From Sciurus carolinensis (Eukaryota > Chordata > Mammalia > Rodentia > Sciuridae): 64,000 nucleotides of DNA. Shown in pieces: positions 36,501 to 47,552 of this stretch. A model generated the notes under the pieces. That model saw nothing but the letters and a program-made list of their open reading frames with translations, ran no database searches and was not told where the DNA came from. Position numbers and translations under genes: made by a program. Each line of letters opens with the position of its first letter. Positions within the stretch are counted from its first letter, which is position 1. The stretch is from contig NC_062218.1 in assembly GCF_902686445.1 (NCBI RefSeq), positions 14,917,015 to 14,981,014 on the forward strand, written 5' to 3'.

Positions 36501-37556
36501 ACACACTTCCAGAAAGATCTTCCCCACTAACATCAAACCTGTTTTTCTAGAATAAGTTTGGAACATCTGACAGTCTTGAGATCACTCTGCCTGTTGAATT
36601 TTGAGGAGAGATCCCCAAAGACATGTTGAGGACACTTCCGTAGGACTAGCCTGGATTTCATGAAGGAGAAGGAAAGGTTACTTGTGATTAATCTTCTTTT
36701 GGGTTGAGAGCCTTCTGACCTTGTAGACATAACTCACCTTAATTCCCTGTTTGGGAAAATGGGGTTGCATGAACATGTGCATCTCTGCCTATACTTTGTT
36801 TTTCCCCCAAAATGTCTTGCAGTACATTTTTACAATGCTTAATATTTTTATTGTGACAAGGGAATAAATTGTCTTGAAAATGTTTTCTCTGAATTTTTAC
36901 TCGTGGTATTTAAAAGGTTGCTGTAGAGATTTAGACATGGGTTGACAACTCTCACTACAGTTCTCTCTCCCCAGGGAACATTCCCATTCCCTAAATTTTG
37001 GTGATATTAGAATTGCTGAATTGAAGCTTTGTCTGAATCAGACACTGGCAACAATAACTCTAAAAATGAAAATTATCACCAGGCATTGAAGAAACCAGAA
37101 GGAAATCATTGTGATGGAACATACTGATAGGAATGCCAAAAATACACATAGGTGACATTATCTTTATTTCACTTTCCCATTTTACAGTAAAATTTTTTGA
37201 TCATTTAAAGGAAAGAGGCCAGTCAATTATTCAAAATAGATATTGGTGAATAGACCCAAATGTTCAGGTCTCTTTCCTCTATTTTTACTGAAAATACTTT
37301 TACATTGTATTATGTTTATTTATTCTTTTAAAATTCCCTTCTTAAGGTTTTCTTTTTCTTTCTCTTATCCTTGTCATGTTTCAGCTAGGTAGACCAATAA
37401 CTTGGATTCTTCCAGCCTGAGTAATCATAAAGCCCCTTGTCTGGCGGATGAATTTTTCTGCAGGTGCAATTCATGGGTCAGTTGTAACTTTAGTTACAGT
37501 TGGTTGTCTGAGGATAGGCAGTTAATATGCTGGAGCCTCACTCTGAACTTTGTCAG
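36501..37556. other. Unique non-coding sequence
   Basis: No gene or clear repeat was recognised. Confidence 0.4.
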
Positions 37557-37564
37557 GAACACTT

Positions 37565-37635
37565 TTGACCCCCAGCACCACATAAAAATAAAATAAAGGA
37601 ATTGTGTCCACCTACAACTATATATATATATATAT
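37565..37635 (+). mobile_element. 5'-truncated ID-type SINE with the long tail, sense
   Basis: Only the 3' part remains: 'cccccagcaccacataaaa', 'aaggaattgtgtccacc', 'tacaact', ending in a (TA)n run. It is flanked by short direct repeats GAACACTT at 37557-37564 and 37636-37643. This supports insertion of an already truncated copy. Confidence 0.7.
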
Positions 37636-37643
37636 GAACACTT

Positions 37644-38290
37644 GACTCATTCTTAGCATCCTAGTAGAGCAGATGTATTTTCTCCTGATTATGAGATGAA
37701 AAAAAAAATCAAAAAGAGATTGCTTCTTGTCTTCATGCCATGATGAAGCTGCAATCAGACCAGATGTAACACTCCAGACTCTGCCACATGCTCTTGTATA
37801 TTCATGTTGGATTTTGCTGGAGACCAGGAGTCATCTTCTGCATGATCATCTGTTTTACTGTCATCCTTAAGAACTCTGTTCTATGGCTTATAGGTGAAAT
37901 GATTAATTAATCCAAGTCTGCATTTTCAAAATAGAAATGTTGAAGTGGATGAGACCTTCCTACAAAAGAAGTGCCTAGATATTACTAGTGCAGAGAAAAG
38001 AGACCCACAAAGTAACAGCTGTGACATAGTGAATATGGGAACGTTGAGATGATATGGAGAGATGTGATATCTTGTTTCATCCTAATTATCAGTTAATGTA
38101 TGCCAGTGGTTTTCATGATGTCACAGAACTGTGTCGTTCATTGATGGAGCAACTTGAAGTAAAAATATGCTAAACAGAAACAGAATTGGAGGTGTCATGG
38201 AGAATGCAGTGACAGGAAATAACGGTGCATGCAGTCCCCCTGGGTTTGGGATGGTTAGTGCCTTGAAACTGTGTCATTATGCAAGGGTAC
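37644..38290. other. Unique non-coding sequence
   Basis: Nothing recognised as a gene or repeat. Confidence 0.4.
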
Positions 38291-38715
38291 ATTTTCTTTT
38301 CTTTTTTCTTTTATTAGTGCATTACAGTTGTACATAATAGTTGGGTTCATTATGACATAATCCTACATGCATGGAATTTAACTTACTCCATTCTAGTCCC
38401 TGGTTTACCCGCCTTCCTTCCTCCCTCTCCTCCATTTTCTTCTACTCTACTGGTCTGCCTTCCACTCATTTATTTATTTTTAATAGGTGCTTTATAGATA
38501 TAGACATAAAGGTGGAATTCACTGTGGTATATCTATGTGGGCACATATTTTTGCCGAATTCTTTCTGCATTGCCTCTGCTTTCCTGTCCCTCCTCCCTGT
38601 GTCTCAGTCTTCCTTCTGCTCCACTGACCTTCCCTCTATCTCTGTGATATCTGGCCTCTGTTTATTCCCCTTTACTTTCCTATGGCTTTCACACATGGGA
38701 GAGAACATTCCACAA
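38291..38715 (-). mobile_element. LINE-1 3' end (family B), antisense
   Basis: 'ttattagtgcattacagttg', 'tacataatagttgggttcatt', 'cctacatgcatggaattt', pyrimidine-rich runs, then 'ctctatctctgtgatatctg' and 'cacacatgggagagaacattcc'. The same order of segments appears in the copy at 55556-55909. It is L1 3' UTR in reverse, and the 145-codon open frame over it (38371-38808) is not a gene. Confidence 0.7.
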
Positions 38716-40939
38716 CCGCAAGGCTGCATTTTCACAGGGGGGCAATGCTATAATTGGGGCTTCCATTCAGAGAAAGGCTGGGTCTGGTGGAGAAGATTGG
38801 GAGGGTGAGGAGGGACTTTATTCAAAATGAGAATCTTCCTCCTACCCTCTTTTGGGACCTCCTTCTCACTCTTGCCCTCTTGTGGGAGGGTAATGAATTG
38901 GTGTCCTTACATGTTTAAAGTCACCATGACCTCACATGGATCTTCCCAAAGCAGGGCTGTAGGTATTAAAAACTATAACTGGCCTGGAATTCTTCCAACC
39001 TATAAATTCCAAACAAAATCTTATAAAATGTTGCATTCTGATAGCTCTGTAGAGATGGTGTTGTGTCCTAGTTTTGTATAACTTTTTTGTTTTAATGAAG
39101 ATAGAAATGAGTCAACCTTTCATTCGTGGGGGGGGGGGGAAAGCAATTCATAAGAATTCCTTAGATGAACCTATTCGACCAGGTGCTGAATGTATTACAG
39201 AAGCCATGAAAAGGTATGGGCATTTGTGAACAAATTTAAAACTTTTTTTTTTCCTTAGAAGAAATACTCATATTTTGGGGTTCAATTAAAAGTAAAACAC
39301 TAAATGGTTCCTCCAAAGTTAATGTTTATGATTAATTGGTGAGAACAGTGTTAAGCCATTAAGACTTGAAGGAAGAGAAAGGGAATGAGTCAACAGCTAA
39401 CACCTTCAATTTTGGCAAAATTTAGGCCATTTTTATGGTGCTGCACTGCCTTAACATTTTATTTTCTCTCAGGAATTTAATTCATTTTCTTCATAAAGTT
39501 TAAGATATTTGCCATACACACATATATATATATATTTTTTTTCTCCCCCCTGAAAAGATCAATGTAGATATCATTGAAATTGTCCTATGTGTTTTAAATA
39601 TTTCTTATGTGTTCTTGGGCACAAAGGAGGCTGTGGCTAAGGACTTGAGAATTTTAACATTTATTAAGGAAGAAGTGAATCTAGCCTGATACTTTGATGA
39701 TGTCATTCGCCAGTAGCAAGCAGGTGAAATCCAGTTTCTGGCAGATGCAATGTGTGTCCACACATGGTTGAGGTTTCTGAATTAGTTCTATGAAACAGCA
39801 CAACCTTACTTTAGAAAAAAGAGAACTTCCCCATTTGCATTGAGCCTGCTGTGACCTAGAGGATTGCAAACACTGTCTGTAGTGTCAACTGATTCTGGGA
39901 GAGGTAGTGGAGACTGCTGGTAGGAAAATATCTACATTGGTACTTAAGTTTTACAAGTGGGTTTTCTGTACAGGAAACATTACTTAATTCATCCTAGATT
40001 CATGAAATTGAATTTATATTTAAATGGTTCTCAGAGGCAATAGAGAGGCAAAAGGAAAATTAGCTTCCCAGGCTTGGTAATTCTTTTATGTTGCTTGGTT
40101 TCTATATGTTGCTTGGTTTCTATTTTAGGTTAGAAGTCACTTTTTTTCTTAAGAGTGTCCTGGATACATTGTTCTAAAAATTTGGGCCTAAGAACTCTTC
40201 CCTCTTATTATTTCCTCAACATTCCTACACAGCACTGAACTGAATGTCAAGTTAGTGTGTGAGAATTGCGATTAGCTTCTAGTTGACTTTTACTCTGTTT
40301 GAAATGGTAATTTTAAAATATCTGTAGGCTGATGTTGCTTTGCATTGAATGAAAGGAAAATGGTTTGGTTGGTTTAGGAAGTACTCTTGCTCAAAGAGAT
40401 TGAGCATAGGGCAAATCTTGCCAGGCAGGACCGGGATGGCTGGTAGATGACACACCCAAAGTGGGTAAAAATAAACATTTGAGTGTCTTTTATAAAGAAC
40501 CACAACACTTTCAAATAATTCTGTGCCAGGGAAGCTCATGAAACCTTATTTTTCTGACAATTATGACTTCATCTGAGGTGTCTTCAGTGTGCAGTTCCAT
40601 CCTGACTCATTACTGAAGTTGATAGATTGTCCTGAAAACATTTGCTAAATGTAATTGTGAACATTTAAAAATATATATATATCCCATGGTAAATATTTAG
40701 CTGTTACTTTACAAATTTTTATTTCTCACTTAAAAAAATATTTTTATTTTTAATTTTTGATAAGCTTCACATATGTTGAAACCATGTAGAAAGACATCTA
40801 ATCAGAGTGATATACCAGCTGGTTGTCAATTTAATCTGTAGGGTGAAATGGTAGTAGTTTTTGTGAGAGAACCTTATTGATAATATCACATTTTTCTCAT
40901 GCTTAACATTTTATTTAATGCCATCTGCATTCATAAGCA
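38716..40939. other. Unique non-coding sequence
   Basis: No gene was recognised. It contains a G12 run at 39128-39139, a short (TA)n near 39521-39535 and AT-rich unique DNA. Confidence 0.4.
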
Positions 40940-41080
40940 ATGTTTTCCCCAGAAACAGAATATATTTTAAAATCTTCATTTTACTGATTAGGAAATTTGA
41001 GACCAAGAACAAAGGTAACTTGGTTCAGTCTCAGTATATTGTTAATGGTAGAGCCTGGTACCCAGCATGTTGGCTGTTTT
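40940..41080 (-). mobile_element. MIR SINE, antisense
   Basis: 'cttcattttactgattagg', 'aaatttgagaccaagaac', 'ggtaacttggttcagtctc', 'ggtagagcctggtacccag' follow the antisense MIR order, including the tRNA-related end. Confidence 0.6.
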
Positions 41081-41582
41081 TAGCCAACTTCATACTGAAT
41101 GCTAAGTGGCTTGTTTTTGACACAAGTCCTAAGGGAAATATTTTACAATGTCATTTTGCATATCATTTTGTCACCAGCCTCTTTACCTTTGTATTCTCAA
41201 AGGAGTTCTAAATTTTCATTCATTTGACTGTCAAGTAGTTTAGTTTAAGGTAAGAAAAAATTTAAGTGCTTGTTAGGAATGTTCTGGATGAGTAGATCAT
41301 CTCCATAGCCAAGTTGTATGGTAGTTGGTGAGAACTGTGGTTGTTTAATGGAATTCCACGGTAATTAAGCTGGCACGAAGATGATTTGGGCTTGTGTGTC
41401 CTGGGGATTGTGTGCATAAAGTAAACACAAGTTAGATGATTTGAATGGCTAAGCAGAGTCTTTCCTGTTCTGGACAGCCTTCCTAGTGGGAAAGAAATGG
41501 AAAATTAGAAAAGCTTTTGAAGATTGCCTCTTTTTTTATAGAGTATCTTGTTTACAAAATATTTCAAGTGATTACTCACCTT
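41081..41582. other. Unique non-coding sequence
   Basis: Nothing recognised as a gene or repeat. Confidence 0.4.
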
Positions 41583-41595
41583 AAGTTTCATACAA

Positions 41596-41683
41596 GGGAC
41601 TGGGGAGATAGCTCAGTCAGTAGAGTGCTTGCCTTATAAGCACAAGGCCCTGGGTTCGATCCCCAGCACCCCCCCCCAAAAAA
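41596..41683 (+). mobile_element. Young ID SINE with intact pol III boxes, sense
   Basis: The full unit runs from 'gggactggggagatagctc' to 'gatccccagcacc', followed by a C run and an A tail. The A box region (TAGCTCAGTCAGTAG) and a canonical B box (GGTTCGATCCC) are present. A perfect 13-bp duplication AAGTTTCATACAA at 41583-41595 and 41684-41696 defines the insertion. It is tRNA-derived but not a tRNA: it lacks acceptor-stem pairing and has a SINE tail. Confidence 0.93.
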
Positions 41684-41783
41684 AAGTTTCATACAAATAT
41701 AAATATTCATATAGATTTAAATTTTTAAATATCACATAGCTGTATAGTTTTCAGATTGAAGCTCTCAATAGAACTGATTTTTT

Positions 41784-41904
41784 TGTTTTAGTTGTGGTAG
41801 ACACAATACCTTTATTTTATTTTTATGTGGTGCTGAGGATTGAATCCAAGGCCTCACACATGCTAAGGTGAGCATTCTACCTCTGAGACACAAACCCAGC
41901 CCCT
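41784..41904 (-). mobile_element. ID-type SINE with the long tail, antisense
   Basis: The inverted tail 'gttgtggtagacacaatacc' is followed by 'tttattttatttttatg', then the inverted ID head ('tgctgaggattgaatcc' to 'aaacccagcccc'). Flanks 'agaactgatttttt' and 'agaaccaatttttt' are an imperfect target duplication. Confidence 0.8.
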
Positions 41905-43434
41905 AGAACCAATTTTTTAAAAAGGTTTTTAAAAGATATCTTATAATGGCAATAATGCCATTATATTATGTAAGATCACAGTTTTTCTCATAAAAAGTTG
42001 AATAGTAGGTTATCAATAAGATTTTCTATAAGAAAAGATATACCTATCAGTACCCAAATTGGACAGAATCCTCCTAATACTTGCTTAGGAGGAAAAAGTA
42101 GAGCCTCTCACCGTCCTTTTATTAACATCATCATTATTATTCATTGTTATTATTTATATGCATTTGCTTCCAAGGACAAAAAAAAAAATCATCACTTTAC
42201 CTGGCCTACATAATAAGAGGTTGAGAAGGTAGAGAAAGAAACCTTTAGAAGTTTCATGAAAGTTGATAAATGCACACTTACTCTTTATGAGAATTGCCAG
42301 TAAGCAAGGGAAAGCTGGTGCCCCCAGAGGAAGCATGGTCTAAGCTGACAACCTTTCTGTGAAGTCAGTCTCCAGAGTGGCTAGGTGCATATTACATGGG
42401 TACAAACTCTGAGTTCCTCGACAGGCATAGGCCAAAAGAACTGGGCTGCTGTGACCGACAACCACAGTGACCCTGTAACCTTTCTAGGCCTGCCTCTTGT
42501 TTTCATGGTTCCCATCCCAGATTGCTTTGATCAGATAGCACTGTGAAAGGGTGTGAGATCTGAGAACATTTCTTCTAGAACACTGGTTTACAGCCAAGTG
42601 GGATTAATTAAATGAGTCTGGATTTTATAAAGTGAAGGGAATAGAATTGGTTACAGACAGTTGTGGGAGATTTAGAATGTATATGATATATATGTGTGCA
42701 TATCTATATTAAACGTTTGGATAATTTATTTTAAAAAATGCATCTGTAGGACATGGTGGTGGGGCACTTGACAATGTCACTTCCCTCAGAAGTCTCTTAT
42801 GTGTAGCTAATAAGCCAAGATAAGGTGCAGATCAAATTTTTTATCTTTCACATATAAAAATTTGAGGCAGTGATTGAATTTTAACTAAGGAAATTGGATT
42901 CTTTTTCCATCCTGGTGATGAAACTACAGTTTCTCGTTTGCTTGAACCAAGTGATGAAGAGGATGTGAGAATTCAGGGAAGATGGAAGGATGTTTCTTCC
43001 ACGATCACCCAGCACTAGTTCAAATCAGGAGCAACAGACTTGATGACTAATCTATAATTTTTATCTTTGTCTAGAAATTGACTTCTTCGTATAACGGACT
43101 GTTAAATCTATTTAAAAAGACTCACTGCCTCTCAAATCTCAAGTATGTAAACATTCAGATCAAAGAAGTAGTCTGATCTTAACAGCAATGTGGAAGCAGA
43201 AGATTACTGTACAGATATATTTTGCATCTGTAGAGAGCAGAAGCTTGCTTGGAGTACACATACCAAACATTTTTTGATTCCATTTTTAAAAGTTTTTATT
43301 TTTAACGTATACTTTTAAGTACAGTGCTTCTAAAGGCTGATTCTAGAATTTTTGTTTGTGAAACCCATGTCCTCCTATTCTGTTGGGAGTTCATAAGCAT
43401 GGAATTACTTTGGAATTGAAAAATTAAGTGATAA
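41905..43434. other. Unique non-coding sequence
   Basis: No gene was recognised. It includes a TTATTA-rich stretch near 42121-42155. Confidence 0.4.
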
Positions 43435-43620
43435 GGAAAGGAACTAACATTTATTGAAGACCCATGAAATGTCAAATGTTGTACTGATGCCTGACATTAA
43501 ATTGCCATGAAATTGACATTTGTTATTTTCCAGGAAATGGAGGGACAACAATGTTAAATAACTTACCCAAGGATTCAAGGCGGGTAGGCTGTGGAGGTAG
43601 AATTCATATTAACATCTTAT
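43435..43620 (-). mobile_element. MIR-type SINE, antisense
   Basis: 'aactaacatttattgaagacc', 'tgaaatgtcaaatgttgtac', 'tttccaggaaatggaggg', 'ttaaataacttacccaagg' follow the antisense order of MIR (catttattgagcacctactatgtgcc ... taagtaacttgcccaagg). Confidence 0.6.
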
Positions 43621-45911
43621 GAGTCAAAAATGACCCAGTGTCCAGAGTTTCCCTGGAACAATTCTTATCTAATATTTACCAGATTAAACTAAAAACATAC
43701 TTCTCTCTATAACTATTTATTGTTAATTATTTTCTATATCAGGTTTGGCCCTTTGACAAAAAGGTTTCTTGTGATTTTTAAGGGCAGCTCCTGATTTTCT
43801 TTCCTTTGAGATGTGACGACTGAGATCAACTCTAGCATGTGTGAATGCATGAACACATGGAATTAGGTCTGCATTAGGCATCTGTCCAAGCATCCTGTCT
43901 AGATGAATGGCCTGAACGTGGAAAGGCAGCCTCAGTCCTTTCAGTGACTTTGGATTAGGTTTAAGTGACTTCAGGAGAGAATTACATGGTGACTTGTTGA
44001 ACTATGCATCTCTTTTTAATCTTAAAAGTTCCAACTTTCTCCACCAAATGATTTGTTCATAAACAGAAGTTAATAGAAATGAGGGAAATCATTAGACTCC
44101 ATGCCCCATGCTCTCCCCTTATTTCTTGAGGGTATGAATACAAAGCTTCTTTGGCAAATAGGAAGACGAAAAGCTAACTTTCTTCCTTACCTTCCCTTGC
44201 CCCAAGTTCTAGCCACCCCTACCTGTGACCCAGGGAGGGTGGCATTCCTGGGCTGGTCTCTGCCCATTTGCCAACCTACTGGTGGAGTCCCTTCCGACCT
44301 TCTTAGTGATGCCTTTCTTGCCTGTGAGATGTTTTTGGACTTGGTCTTTTGCTTATTATGTAGATCCATGAACCCAGCCAGGTTTTCCTTATGGGTAAAG
44401 GAGGATGTTAATGTCCAACTGCTGCACAGTGCTGCTGAGGGTTAAGTGACTTATGTATATGTTTAGGATTAGGATTGCGCCTGCATCTAAGAAGTATTAG
44501 ATTTTCATTTACTCCTGCTTGTAATCAAGGTCTTCACTCCTATTGTGCTGGGAACTAACCAGATGACCCTGCTGTTCCAGGTTCTAGAGCATTCTACAAG
44601 TCTTTCTCTGCTACCTCACTATAGTTCACACAGGTAAATTACCTGAAAGTTGGGGGTGTTTACTTAACTTTGCATTTGAAAAAGAACAGAATGGAAGACA
44701 CATTCTCTTACTTCCACCTTGATTATGTTCACTTCTTACCCAGAAAAGAATTGCAGCTGGTCTTAGAGAATAGAATGTGGCTTTAATTGTGTTTCAGAAA
44801 ACCAATTTTAGTAGCTTAGATTTTAGGTTTGTAAACCAGCAGGCCTTTAACCTCTGGGGATTGCTATATAGAATTTCATGCTGTGGGTGTCGGAGCGCAG
44901 CACCCCTGTTATGCCCACAATGCACACTACATTTATTTGTCTCATGGTCTGTAATTTCTAGGTTGGGGATTGGGAGAAGATCTTTATTGCAGGTCTATCA
45001 GGTTTCGTCTCTTTTAGCTCAACCTCATGTACCAAAATGAATTTTGTGAAATATCAGAACTGAAATTATAATTGATATAAACCATCCATGTATACTGACT
45101 TACTAAGAATTCAGTTACAAATTATCATTTAAAATATTGATCACATTTATTTTCATTTTCATTTATTGCTTTGCATTAAAACTAAATTTAATAAGTTTTA
45201 CCACATGTTTGCTTGAAAAATAAATATGAATTGTCTAAAGTAGATTATGATCAAAAATCATTTCTTAAAATATAGGTAAGAGAATTTCTTGGATAACTTG
45301 ATAAAGGCCCTTCTTGAAAAAAAAGAATATTTTAGTCATCTTTCAGTGTATTCCTTTCCCCCCCCCCACATTAAATTCATTCTAGACAGGAAATTGGAAT
45401 AGAGTGGTGAGACCGATTTTACTGAAGAGTAGTTCTCTCTATCCAACATGTGACTTTTAAACAATAAACTTGGGTTATTTCACTATCATGAATCATGATT
45501 CCAAGAAGTATAATGAATAAATAGCACATTTTCAATTCTGAATGGATATTTTTAAAGAAATGACTGGTTGAGGAGAACGCTATAATTCTTCCAGGAGTAA
45601 GCCCTGACCTGGGCCAGAACTAGGTGGTCTCCTGGACTCTCCAACCTCCACTGGGACCTGGCAAGGTGTTCTCCCTCTGCTGGACATCTTTCATTTGTGG
45701 GGACTGATATCTTTTGAAAGACCAACATCTCAGTGGGTTCTCCTGATATGATACTATAAAAATATATTTGAAGAAAAAAAAAGGTTTCCTGTTTTTTAAT
45801 GCAGCAATGGTCCTGGATTAATTTTTTAAAATGAATTTATAATTTATTATTTTTCTGGATTAATGCTTTGGTATCAGAGAGGAAAAATTCATGGTTGGAA
45901 TACAACCAGTT
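43621..45911. other. Unique non-coding sequence
   Basis: No gene or clear repeat was recognised. It includes a C-rich run near 45358-45368. A 114-codon open frame at 44101-44445 has no recognisable family. Confidence 0.4.
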
Positions 45912-46039
45912 GAGCTGGGTGTGGTAGTGCATACTTGTAATCCCAGCCACTCAGCAAGACCAAGGCAAGGCAAGGCGATTTCTAGTTTGAATTCATCCTG
46001 GGCAACACAACAAGACCCTGTTTTAAAGAAAAAAGAAAT
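45912..46039 (+). mobile_element. B1 SINE, sense
   Basis: 7SL-derived: 'gagctgggtgtggtagtgc', 'atacttgtaatcccagcc', 'atcctgggcaacacaacaag', 'accctgttttaaag' and an A-rich tail. It is monomeric, as in rodents, with one left-arm-like unit. Confidence 0.85.
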
Positions 46040-46755
46040 AGTCAAACCGCAAACACACCAGTGGTTCTTCTATCAGAATGAAAGAGCCTCAAGATAGCTG
46101 GAGATGTAACTTTTGAGTGGAAAAGGCCATGAAAGGCCCTTTACCTGGCATATATAATTTAGATTCTATCAGGAGACAATTTTACATTACTACGGAACTA
46201 TTCGTTTAAGCCAAACTTACCTTGAAAAGCAATGAATACAAATCAGACACACTAGGAAATTAAATATAGCTAGAGAAGCTCTACTTTCCAATCTTGCTCT
46301 TCTTTGGTAACAAGAGTAACTCCTGCCCTCAGTTCTTTCCAGATGTGTTTGCATATAGAAACAGATGAACGATGGAGTTGGAAAAGGGTTGTAGTTTGAA
46401 ATTATTTCCTAGAAATTCCCGATTTGTGCTTTATTGCAGCTATGCAGTTTCTCCAGAGTGTATTTTAAAATGATGAAGCCCATTGCTGCAGACCTGGAGT
46501 GGCCGCCACTGCCATTTTGTGCTCAGGTGTTCAGTTCTGGGTGTTGGGTCAGACACGGGAGGCCTAAGACGCACAGTCCTATGGCCAAGCTCTGATCACT
46601 GATTCTTTGGTGCGACCGGAAGCTCTGCAGCTGAGCGCTCCACATTTTTGATCCTTGTTTAATTTTTATTTTTAATTGTGATGCAATACGCATGGCACCA
46701 AGTGCCCCGCCGTCCTTGCTCTGCGCCCCAGCCTCCCACGTTGCCCGGCCGGCCA
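46040..46755. other. 3' end of intron 1, unique sequence
   Basis: No gene was recognised. An in-frame ATG at 46692 opens a continuous frame into the BASP1 coding sequence (see findings). GC content rises towards the exon. Confidence 0.45.
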
Positions 46756-46790
46756 CTGACCCCTTTGTCTTGTCTTGTGTTTGCTTCCAG
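46756..46790 (+). promoter_or_regulatory. BASP1: BASP1 intron 1 branch point and 3' splice site
   Basis: A CTGAC branch-point candidate at 46756-46760 (A at 46759, 31 nt before the exon) is followed by a T-rich tract and 'tgcttccag'. The AG is at 46789-46790. This is a textbook acceptor, so exon 2 starts at 46791 and carries only nine untranslated bases before the ATG. Confidence 0.85.
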
Positions 46791-47470
46791 AGCTCCAAGA
46801 TGGGAGGCAAGCTCAGCAAGAAGAAGAAGGGCTACAATGTGAATGACGAGAAGGCCAAGGACAAAGACAAGAAGGCCGAAGGCGCGGGCACCGAAGAGGA
46901 GGGGACCGCGAAGGAGAGCGAGCCCCAGGCGGCCGCCGACGCGGCGGAGGCCAAGGAGACCCAGGAGGAGAAGCCCGACAAGGCGGCGGACGCCGAGGGC
47001 AAGGCGGAGGCGCAGGAGGGCGACAAGGCGGCGGCCGCGGCCAAGGAGGAGGCGCCCAAGGCCGAGCCCGAGAAGAGCGAGGGCGGCGCGGAGGAGCAGC
47101 CGGAGCCCGCGGCCGCGACCGCGCCCGCGCAGGAGCCGGGGCCCGGGGCGGAGGCGCCCAGCGCGGCCGAGGCGGGCGCGGCGGAGAGCTCGGCCAGCGC
47201 GCCCGGGGACGGCGCGGGCCAGGAGGAAGGGGAACCCAAAAAGACTGAGGCTCCCGCCGCTCCTGCCGCCCAGGAAACGAAAAGTGACGGGGCCCCGGCC
47301 TCAGACTCAAAACCTAGCAGCGCCGAGGCGGCCGCCTGCCCCAAGGAGCCCGCCGCAGCGTCGGAAGCGCCTAGTAGTACCAAGGCCGCCGCGCCCGCCG
47401 CGCCCGCCGACGAGCCGCAGCCCGGGGAGGCCCCGGCCGCCGAGCAGAGCGTGGCCACCAAGGAGTAACC
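46790..47470. other. GC-rich, CpG-dense island over the BASP1 coding sequence
   Basis: The coding exon is packed with CpG-containing codons (GCG, CCG, GCC-G), while the flanks are AT-rich. This intragenic island keeps several other frames free of stop codons. Confidence 0.8.
46800..47468 (+). CDS. BASP1: BASP1, brain acid soluble protein 1 (CAP-23/NAP-22)
   Basis: Encodes a 222-residue, very acidic, Ala/Glu/Lys/Pro-rich and probably fully disordered protein. It starts MGGKLSKKKKGYN, the family hallmark. After Met removal, Gly2 is N-myristoylated. The basic patch (Lys4, Lys7-Lys10) with Ser6, a known protein kinase C site, binds acidic inner-leaflet lipids and calmodulin. In neurons the protein organises PIP2-rich membrane and actin at growth cones and presynaptic terminals; in nuclei it acts as a WT1 co-repressor. 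Residues about 142-172 match mammalian BASP1 best from memory. The human protein is 227 residues; the small difference comes from the Ala/Pro/Glu-rich middle. The ATG at 46800 has A at -3 and G at +4. The gene is intronless within the coding region. Oddities: one cysteine (Cys180, codon 47337-47339) that I do not recall in the human protein, and extreme GC content. Identity is near certain from the N-terminus. Confidence 0.98.
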   Translation: MGGKLSKKKKGYNVNDEKAKDKDKKAEGAGTEEEGTAKESEPQAAADAAEAKETQEEKPDKAADAEGKAEAQEGDKAAAAAKEEAPKAEPEKSEGGAEEQPEPAAATAPAQEPGPGAEAPSAAEAGAAESSASAPGDGAGQEEGEPKKTEAPAAPAAQETKSDGAPASDSKPSSAEAAACPKEPAAASEAPSSTKAAAPAAPADEPQPGEAPAAEQSVATKE

Positions 47471-47502
47471 GGGACGCCTAGGGAAACGCCACCTCCAAAC
47501 AG

Positions 47503-47552
47503 CCTCTCTCTCTGTCTCTCACTGTCTCTCACTCTCTCTGTCTCTCTCCTCT
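47503..47552. repeat. Pyrimidine simple repeat (TCTC/TGTC)n in the 3' UTR
   Basis: An alternating TCTCTC and TGTCTC stretch starts 34 bases after the stop codon. Such CU-rich RNA can bind PTB-type proteins; that role is inference. Confidence 0.8.

Larger units (their letters stand above)
131..46790 (+). other. BASP1: Probable BASP1 intron 1 (non-coding, may include the exon 1 flank)
   Basis: About 46.6 kb without a recognisable coding exon lies between the GC-rich window start and the splice acceptor of the BASP1 coding exon. The mammalian BASP1 family has one very long intron between a 5' UTR exon and the coding exon, so this block is inferred to be that intron. The right boundary is seen directly: the intron ends with the AG at 46789-46790. 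The left boundary is not visible. Content is repeats of several ages plus unique AT-rich sequence, itemised below. Confidence 0.6.

Noticed and set aside
38371..38808. 145-codon open frame
   Set aside because: It lies over the antisense L1 3' UTR at 38291-38715. The Ser/Pro/Leu/Phe-rich translation is that of a pyrimidine-rich repeat, not a protein.
41596..41683. tRNA gene-like sequence with A and B boxes
   Set aside because: It is a tRNA-derived ID SINE: it has target-site duplications and an A tail and lacks acceptor-stem pairing. The same applies to 16815-16907, 19019-19114 and the other ID copies.
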